This document shows, piece after piece, positions 5,378 to 9,188 of a DNA stretch of 9,188 bases (its first letter is position 1; every line of letters starts with the position of its first letter). The stretch is from Methanobacteriota archaeon. GTDB taxonomy: Archaea; Micrarchaeota; Micrarchaeia; Anstonellales; J096. The notes beneath the pieces were generated by a model, which saw only the letters and a program-made list of their open reading frames with translations, was not told the origin of the DNA and made no database searches. A program made the translations under genes and the position numbers. The stretch is taken from assembly GCA_003694965.1 (NCBI GenBank), contig RFJG01000069.1:1-9188 (forward strand), given 5' to 3'.

Positions 5378-5384
5378 CCCGGCG

Positions 5385-5425
5385 TCCGCCTTTGGAAAAG
5401 GCGGAATCCAAACTATCTTATGTAG
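5385..5425 (+). repeat. Hairpin unit, forward copy
   Basis: Arms TCCGCCTTT (5385-5393) and AAAGGCGGA (5397-5405) with loop GGA, followed by ATCCAAACT. The same unit occurs inverted at 5496-5536 with two compensated base-pair changes in the stem. Confidence 0.7.
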
Positions 5426-5442
5426 GAACCTACGGTTCCTAC
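5422..5442. repeat. Hairpin with 9-bp stem and 3-nt loop
   Basis: Arms GTAGGAACC (5422-5430) and GGTTCCTAC (5434-5442) with loop TAC. The right arm is also the first nine bases of the 63-bp repeat copy A; copy B lacks the matching left arm. Confidence 0.65.
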
Positions 5443-5496
5443 TACTTCCCTTTTGCATATAGATGTCGGAGAGCAACTAATTGAAGATGGCGACAG
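5434..5496 (+). repeat. 63-bp direct repeat, copy A
   Basis: Begins GGTTCCTACTAC and runs through CATATAGATGTCGGAGAGC to CGACAG. It matches copy B, 104 bp downstream, at 58 of 63 positions by hand count. Confidence 0.8.
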
Positions 5497-5536
5497 CCTA
5501 TCTAGAAGTTTGGACGCCACCTTTTCTAAAGGTGGC
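5496..5536 (-). repeat. Hairpin unit, inverted copy
   Basis: Plus-strand arms GCCACCTTT (5516-5524) and AAAGGTGGC (5528-5536) with loop TCT. Read on the minus strand it is followed by GTCCAAACT and aligns with the forward unit at 5385. Confidence 0.7.
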
Positions 5537-5537
5537 C

Positions 5538-5600
5538 GGTTCCTACTACCTCCCTTCTGCATATAGATGTCGGAGAGCAGCTAATTGAAGATCGCGAGAG
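5538..5600 (+). repeat. 63-bp direct repeat, copy B
   Basis: Second copy of the repeat at 5434, with five substitutions. It ends 5 bp before the antiporter stop codon (5606-5608, convergent side). Confidence 0.8.
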
Positions 5601-5605
5601 CTAGA

Positions 5606-6520
5606 CTAAATGCTGTGCACAATAAAGAAGGCATAGAGCAGGAGGAGCATAGCTCCTTCGTATTTGTGTATCTTTTTGTCAAGAGCTACTGAGAGGAAGA
5701 CAGCACTTGCTAACAATAAATACATATAAGGGCCGGAGAGGAGAGCTGTTGGGAATGTTATGTTGCCGAGCAACTTGGGCACGCTAGCAACTACAAATGT
5801 ATTGAATATATTGCTCCCACTAACGCTGCCGAATGCCATCTCAACATTTCCTTTCTTGACAGCACTTATGGCTACGGCAAGTTCTGGTAGCGATGTTCCT
5901 ATAGCTATTCCTACGAGTCCCATAACCTCTACTCCAATGTTATATTTCTCTGCTATGTTGAGTGCGGAGCCTATGAAAACATCCGATGCTATTACGATAA
6001 TCGCTACACTTACTATTAGTGCAATTCCGTCAATTGCACTGAAACTTACTTCTCTCTTCTTTTCCTTATTCTTTTTGTTGAGCCCATAATTGTAGAGTGC
6101 ATATATCCCATAACCTATGAATAGGAGAGCTGCCTCTATATTGCTAACATTTCCATCTGAGATTACGATACCTAAGAGCAGAGCTGCCATTATTAGGAAT
6201 GTTATGTCTCCGTGCAGTATGTCGTGTTTGAACTTATGCTCCCTTTTCAACAACAATGCAGCTACTCCCAGTATTAGCAGTATGTTGGCTATGTTGCTAC
6301 CTATTATGCTACTCATTACTATGGAGGGGCTTCCGTGCCATACTGCTGCCAACGAGCTTGCCAATTCTGGCATCCCAGTCCCAACTGCTACTATCGTTAC
6401 TCCAACAATAAAAGAAGGGATTTTGAGCCATAGCCCTAATTTCTCAGCCTTCTCTGTAAAGACCTCAGCACTTTTCACGAGGAATGCAAGAGACCCTATG
6501 AATAGAGCAAGCTCTATCAT
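5606..6520 (-). CDS. Na+/Ca2+ exchanger family (CaCA, YrbG-like) cation antiporter
   Basis: 304 residues, about ten membrane helices in two inverted halves joined by a basic cytoplasmic loop (about 146-157, KKNKEKKR). The two alpha repeats that form the ion path are clear: GTGMPEL at 47-53 with GSNIAN at 74-79, and GTSLPEL at 208-214 with GSNIFN at 235-240. E52 and E213 are the conserved ion-binding glutamates. The first repeat has GTGMPE rather than the commoner GTSLPE. Length matches prokaryotic members of known structure such as NCX_Mj. It would exchange Ca2+ (or another cation) for Na+ or H+; the actual ions are not decidable here. Its ATG overlaps the stop of the oxidoreductase beta gene by one base (TAATG), making it the last gene of that operon. 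Confidence 0.92.
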   Translation of the reverse strand: MIELALFIGSLAFLVKSAEVFTEKAEKLGLWLKIPSFIVGVTIVAVGTGMPELASSLAAVWHGSPSIVMSSIIGSNIANILLILGVAALLLKREHKFKHDILHGDITFLIMAALLLGIVISDGNVSNIEAALLFIGYGIYALYNYGLNKKNKEKKREVSFSAIDGIALIVSVAIIVIASDVFIGSALNIAEKYNIGVEVMGLVGIAIGTSLPELAVAISAVKKGNVEMAFGSVSGSNIFNTFVVASVPKLLGNITFPTALLSGPYMYLLLASAVFLSVALDKKIHKYEGAMLLLLYAFFIVHSI

Positions 6521-7389
6521 TACATCATCATCTCAAAATCCTTTTCCAAGTTCCTCTTACTCATGTCTTTCTTGACAAGAGGCCCTTGTGCTAGAGCTGG
6601 GAATAAGTCAGCATATGTCTTTTCCTTGCTCTCATAGAACACTCCTGTTGGCAGCCTCTCAAAATTATTCCTGTAAGGTTCCAACCCTTTCTCCATAGCT
6701 TTTAGGAAATCCCCTGTGTCGTGCCCCTCATCTTGTAGATTGTATACGTGCTCCTTATACCACTCGTATGTGTTTATTTTATCCCAAGTCACACATGGCT
6801 GGTAACAATCAACAAATGAGAAGCCCCTGTGCTCTATTGCTTTCTTTATTATTTCTTTTGTGTGTTTCATATCTCCTGCATAGCTAGACGCTACGAATGT
6901 TGCGCCAGCTATGAGTGCAGTTGGCACAGGCATATAGGGCTTTATCTCATTACCGAGAGGAGTTGTTTTTGTCTTCATTCCCTTCTTTGTTGTTGGGCTT
7001 GCCTGCCCTGTCGTAAGGCTGTAATAGTAGTTGTTCTGCACTATGTATGTTATGTCCTCGTTCCTCCTAGCAGCGTGTATTATGTGGTTCCCTCCTTCGC
7101 TAAAACCGTCTCCATCGCCGCCTATTGCCAGGACCGTTAGGCTGCTATTGGCAAGCTTTATGCCGTCAGCCAAGGGCAGTGCCCTGCCGTGTATTCCCTC
7201 ATATCCATAACTCCTTATATAGTGGGGTATCTTGCTCCCACAACCTATACCTGACACTATTACGGCGTTATGGCTCTCTATGTTAAGTTCTGCAAGAGCC
7301 TGCTTAACAGAAGCCAATATCCCAAAATCCCCACACCCAGGACACCATTGTGGCCTTTCCTTTATGTTGTAGTCAGCTATTCCTACCAT
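6520..7389 (-). CDS. 2-oxoacid:ferredoxin oxidoreductase, beta subunit
   Basis: 289 residues. This subunit binds thiamine diphosphate and one [4Fe-4S] cluster in the CoA-dependent oxidation of 2-oxoacids (pyruvate, 2-oxoglutarate or branched-chain) to acyl-CoA, with ferredoxin as acceptor. Visible features: WCPGCG at 15-20 (cluster ligands C16, C19), GIGCGSK at 47-53 (C50), the TPP/Mg motif GDGD at 91-94 with NN at 119-120, SLTTGQASPT at 124-133 (usually YGLTxGQxSPT), and CYQPCVTWD at 195-203, where C199 is the likely fourth ligand. The exact substrate cannot be read from the sequence. Start: ATG 7389 has a strong GAGGTGA site 4 nt upstream that overlaps the stop of the gamma-alpha gene. It is followed by the antiporter with 1-nt overlap. 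Confidence 0.94.
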   Translation of the reverse strand: MVGIADYNIKERPQWCPGCGDFGILASVKQALAELNIESHNAVIVSGIGCGSKIPHYIRSYGYEGIHGRALPLADGIKLANSSLTVLAIGGDGDGFSEGGNHIIHAARRNEDITYIVQNNYYYSLTTGQASPTTKKGMKTKTTPLGNEIKPYMPVPTALIAGATFVASSYAGDMKHTKEIIKKAIEHRGFSFVDCYQPCVTWDKINTYEWYKEHVYNLQDEGHDTGDFLKAMEKGLEPYRNNFERLPTGVFYESKEKTYADLFPALAQGPLVKKDMSKRNLEKDFEMMM

Positions 7390-7393
7390 AACA

Positions 7394-7400
7394 TCACCTC
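7394..7400 (-). promoter_or_regulatory. Ribosome binding site of the beta-subunit gene
   Basis: GAGGTGA on the minus strand, 4 nt before ATG 7389, overlapping the TGA stop of the upstream subunit (7399-7401). It is the strongest site in the window, well suited to coupled translation of the two subunits. Confidence 0.75.
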
Positions 7401-9188
7401 ACACATACCTCCAAGGAGTATAATACTCGTAGTTATCCACCTCTTGTGTTACGACTACCTTCTCCTTTATGCCGTTTTCCACAGCTTCTCTAACAACCTT
7501 CTCAACCTGCTCCTTGAAGAACTGCCTGCCATTATACTTAAGGACAAGACCATTAGCTTTCCATCCAGTTTCCATCCTCAAGAGCTTTGAGAAAAGCCCC
7601 GTGCTATTGTTCTCAAACATCATTACTTTTTTGCCTTCTAATACTTCCAGTACTTTCTTTTCATCAAGTGGGTAGAGCCACGTAAAATGTATGACGCCCA
7701 CATTTATCCCATCTTTTGCAAGACTCTTCTGCGCATCGAGCAACGGCCCTACCTGAGAACCCCAACAAGCCAAGTAAATCTCTCCTTCTCCATATACCTT
7801 TGGTTTCCAGCTCTCTTCCAACAATGCCTTTAGTTTCCTCTCTCTCTTGTCAACCTGCTTAACCCTCTCATCAAATTTCTCTGTCGTGAAACTATCCTCA
7901 TAATGCTCATAGCTTGTAGCAACGTGTTGCCCATTCTTAACTCCTGGGATCGTCCTGGCTGATATGCCGTCTTCGCTATCCTTGTACCTGAGGAACCTCT
8001 CACCCATCATTAGCTCCTTAAGGTCTTCACTATCTGTTATGAGTTTCCCCCTGTCTATCTCCACTTTTTGCGGTTTTTCCATCGTAAAATGGCTTTCACT
8101 AAGGAACTTATCAGACAATAGGAAGACTGGCAATTGGTATCTATCTGCTATGTTGAGAGCTTCAGCAGCCCCATAGTATGCTTCCTCAACTGTTCCCGGG
8201 GCCAGTATTACTCTCAGAAACTCTCCCTGGCTCGCTCCAAGAACTTGGAAGAGGTCTCCTTGTTCTGTCCAGGTTGGCATACCTGTAGATGGGCCAGTCC
8301 TTTGAGCCAAGAAAAAGACAACAGGCGTTTCTGCAATTGCTGCCATGCCGACTCCTTCAGTCATAAGAGCAAAACCTCCTCCACTCGTTCCAGTCATAGC
8401 TCTAACGCCGGCGTAGTTGGCCCCTATAGCAAATTGAGCCGCTGCTATCTCATCCTCTGCTTGCACAACCGCTATGTCGTGCCCCTCTACTTGTTTTTGG
8501 ACGAGGAAATGCAAAACAGAACTAGCAGGAGTCATTGGATATGCAGAGTATATACCTAGGCCTCCAGCAAGAGCTCCAAGACCTACAGCTTCATTGCCGC
8601 TGAGGTACATTCTCTTATTTTCTTTTGCCTCCATCGTAACGTTTGCCTTTATTCCCTCCTTTTCTATGTATTCATATGCCTTTTTGGCAACTTCTTGGTT
8701 GAGCTTAACAACTTCTTGCCCCTTTCTTGTGAACTCCTCTTCAATTACTTTCTCCAAGTAAGACAGAGGGTAGCCCACAACTGCGAGAGCAGCTCCCAGA
8801 AATGCTACATTCTTCATTATGAGAGGAGCTCCAACTTCTTTCAGTATTGCATGTATTGGCAGATTAACCTTCTTTATGCTTTCCTTTATCTCCATCTCCT
8901 CTATCTTTATTACTTGGCCGTCGTAAAGTATTATGCCATTTTCTTTGACGCTGTCTTTGTGGAACAGCACACCATCCTTACTAACACCTATGAGTATGTC
9001 TGTGTTCTCTCTTGGAGACCTAACAAGCTCCCTACTGGCTACTATGGTGTAGCTGTTATGTCCTGTCCTTATGAGAGAGGGATATTCTGGATAGCCCATA
9101 ACGTGGTAACCTCCTCTGACAAAGAGTTTTCCGAGGGTTCTCCCCATGACAAAAGCTCCTTCCCCTGCCATTGCACCTATCCTAAAAA
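7399..9188 (-). CDS. 2-oxoacid:ferredoxin oxidoreductase, fused gamma-alpha subunit, N-terminus beyond right edge
   Basis: At least 590 residues counted from the ATG at 9171. The gamma domain (about 1-180) is followed by the alpha domain: GNEAVGLGALAGGLGIYSAYPMTP at 192-215 (conserved YPxTP threonine that contacts substrate), AEDEIAA at 238-244, TGTSGGGFALMTEG at 260-273, QRTGPSTGMPTWTEQGDL at 290-307, then the C-terminal domain with CWGSQVGPL. The frame stays open past 9171 to the window end and reads FRIGAMAGEGAF; the family's N-terminal motif is (R)IGGxxGxG, so the true start lies upstream, outside the window, and Met 9171 is internal. The fused gamma-alpha layout with a separate beta gene is the KorA/KorB-like arrangement. 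It is the first visible gene of the operon with beta and the antiporter. Substrate undetermined. Confidence 0.93.
   Translation of the reverse strand, partial: FRIGAMAGEGAFVMGRTLGKLFVRGGYHVMGYPEYPSLIRTGHNSYTIVASRELVRSPRENTDILIGVSKDGVLFHKDSVKENGIILYDGQVIKIEEMEIKESIKKVNLPIHAILKEVGAPLIMKNVAFLGAALAVVGYPLSYLEKVIEEEFTRKGQEVVKLNQEVAKKAYEYIEKEGIKANVTMEAKENKRMYLSGNEAVGLGALAGGLGIYSAYPMTPASSVLHFLVQKQVEGHDIAVVQAEDEIAAAQFAIGANYAGVRAMTGTSGGGFALMTEGVGMAAIAETPVVFFLAQRTGPSTGMPTWTEQGDLFQVLGASQGEFLRVILAPGTVEEAYYGAAEALNIADRYQLPVFLLSDKFLSESHFTMEKPQKVEIDRGKLITDSEDLKELMMGERFLRYKDSEDGISARTIPGVKNGQHVATSYEHYEDSFTTEKFDERVKQVDKRERKLKALLEESWKPKVYGEGEIYLACWGSQVGPLLDAQKSLAKDGINVGVIHFTWLYPLDEKKVLEVLEGKKVMMFENNSTGLFSKLLRMETGWKANGLVLKYNGRQFFKEQVEKVVREAVENGIKEKVVVTQEVDNYEYYTPWRYV

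Larger units (their letters stand above)
5268..5384. repeat. 17-bp direct repeat of the tRNA-Ser 3' end
   Basis: GAATCCCTTCCCCGGCG occurs at 5268-5284 (T loop to discriminator of the tRNA) and again, identical, at 5368-5384, exactly 100 bp further on. A copy ending precisely at the discriminator base is the typical footprint of an element that integrates into a tRNA gene. Only 83 bp separate the copies and no integrase gene is present, so this would be a scar or a repeat-mediated duplication. Confidence 0.75.
5285..5605. other. Gene-free region filled with hairpins and repeats
   Basis: About 320 bp between tRNA-Ser and the end of the antiporter gene hold no convincing coding sequence. In order it contains the tRNA terminator T-runs, two hairpins with a shared loop motif (5323-5345, 5347-5377), the second copy of the tRNA 3' end, three hairpins each with a 9-bp stem and 3-nt loop (5385-5405, 5422-5442, 5516-5536), and two copies of a 63-bp repeat (5434-5496, 5538-5600). 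The density of structure suggests a palindromic repeat element or structured RNA rather than a plain spacer. No transposase lies in the window. Confidence 0.7.

Noticed and set aside
5220..5411. 63-residue minus-strand frame across the tRNA
   Set aside because: Antisense to tRNA and hairpins, no ribosome site, no recognisable protein features.
5147..5476. N-terminal extension of the ferredoxin frame to 5476
   Set aside because: The extension would be translated from the antisense strand of the tRNA-Ser gene and of the repeats; the protein family begins at the Met at 5146.
5464..5586. Tiny frames ATGTCGGAGAGC...TAA in both 63-bp repeat copies
   Set aside because: They encode only five residues (MSESN, MSESS) with no ribosome site; the repeats look non-coding.
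5434..5600. Two direct repeats considered as a minimal CRISPR or an insertion sequence
   Set aside because: Only two long, imperfect copies, no cas or transposase gene, and the intervening sequence is itself an inverted hairpin unit.
6117..6575. Long plus-strand frame opposite the antiporter and beta-subunit genes
   Set aside because: It is antisense to two clearly conserved genes, and its Ser/Thr/Pro-rich product reflects reverse codons of membrane helices.

Overview
The window looks archaeal, probably from a small-genome DPANN-type lineage (the lineage is inference). The pointers are: an archaeal-type UMP kinase; a fused gamma/alpha 2-oxoacid:ferredoxin oxidoreductase with a separate beta subunit; a stand-alone Methyltranf_PUA-type RNA-binding protein; a tRNA-Ser without encoded CCA; GGTGA-type ribosome binding sites; AGA/AGG-rich arginine codons; and TATA-like boxes placed about 26 bp before start codons, as expected for archaeal, partly leaderless, transcription. 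Gene packing is tight, with 1 to 4 nt overlaps.

Layout, left to right. (1) 1-578, minus: 5' part of a lipoprotein gene that runs off the left edge. (2) 676-2494, plus: a compact operon of a two-helix membrane protein with a histone-H1-like Lys/Arg tail, a lipoprotein of ten cysteine-rich repeats, and a DUF429 putative nuclease. (3) 2473-2754, minus: an unrecognised 93-residue protein. It diverges from 2807-4500, plus, which encodes a degenerate ComEC-like metallo-beta-lactamase-fold lipoprotein followed by UMP kinase (pyrH). (4) 4497-5146, minus: a [2Fe-2S] ferredoxin coupled to a small PUA-like RNA-binding protein. It diverges from tRNA-Ser(CGA) at 5202-5284, and the two appear to share one palindromic TATA element. 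(5) 5285-5605: about 320 bp without genes, packed with hairpins, direct and inverted repeats, and a 17-bp copy of the tRNA 3' end. (6) 5606-9188, minus: an operon of 2-oxoacid:ferredoxin oxidoreductase gamma-alpha fusion (start beyond the right edge), its beta subunit, and a Na+/Ca2+-exchanger-type antiporter.

How the genes fit together. The right half is core metabolism: oxidative decarboxylation of a 2-oxoacid with electrons passed to ferredoxin, plus cation antiport. The centre holds pyrimidine nucleotide synthesis, a ferredoxin and a translation or RNA-related protein. The left half is cell-envelope rich, with three separate lipoproteins and one membrane protein that could touch DNA. The least explained parts are the hairpin/repeat region at 5285-5605, the H1-tailed membrane protein with its cysteine-rich partner, and the metal-site-less MBL lipoprotein.
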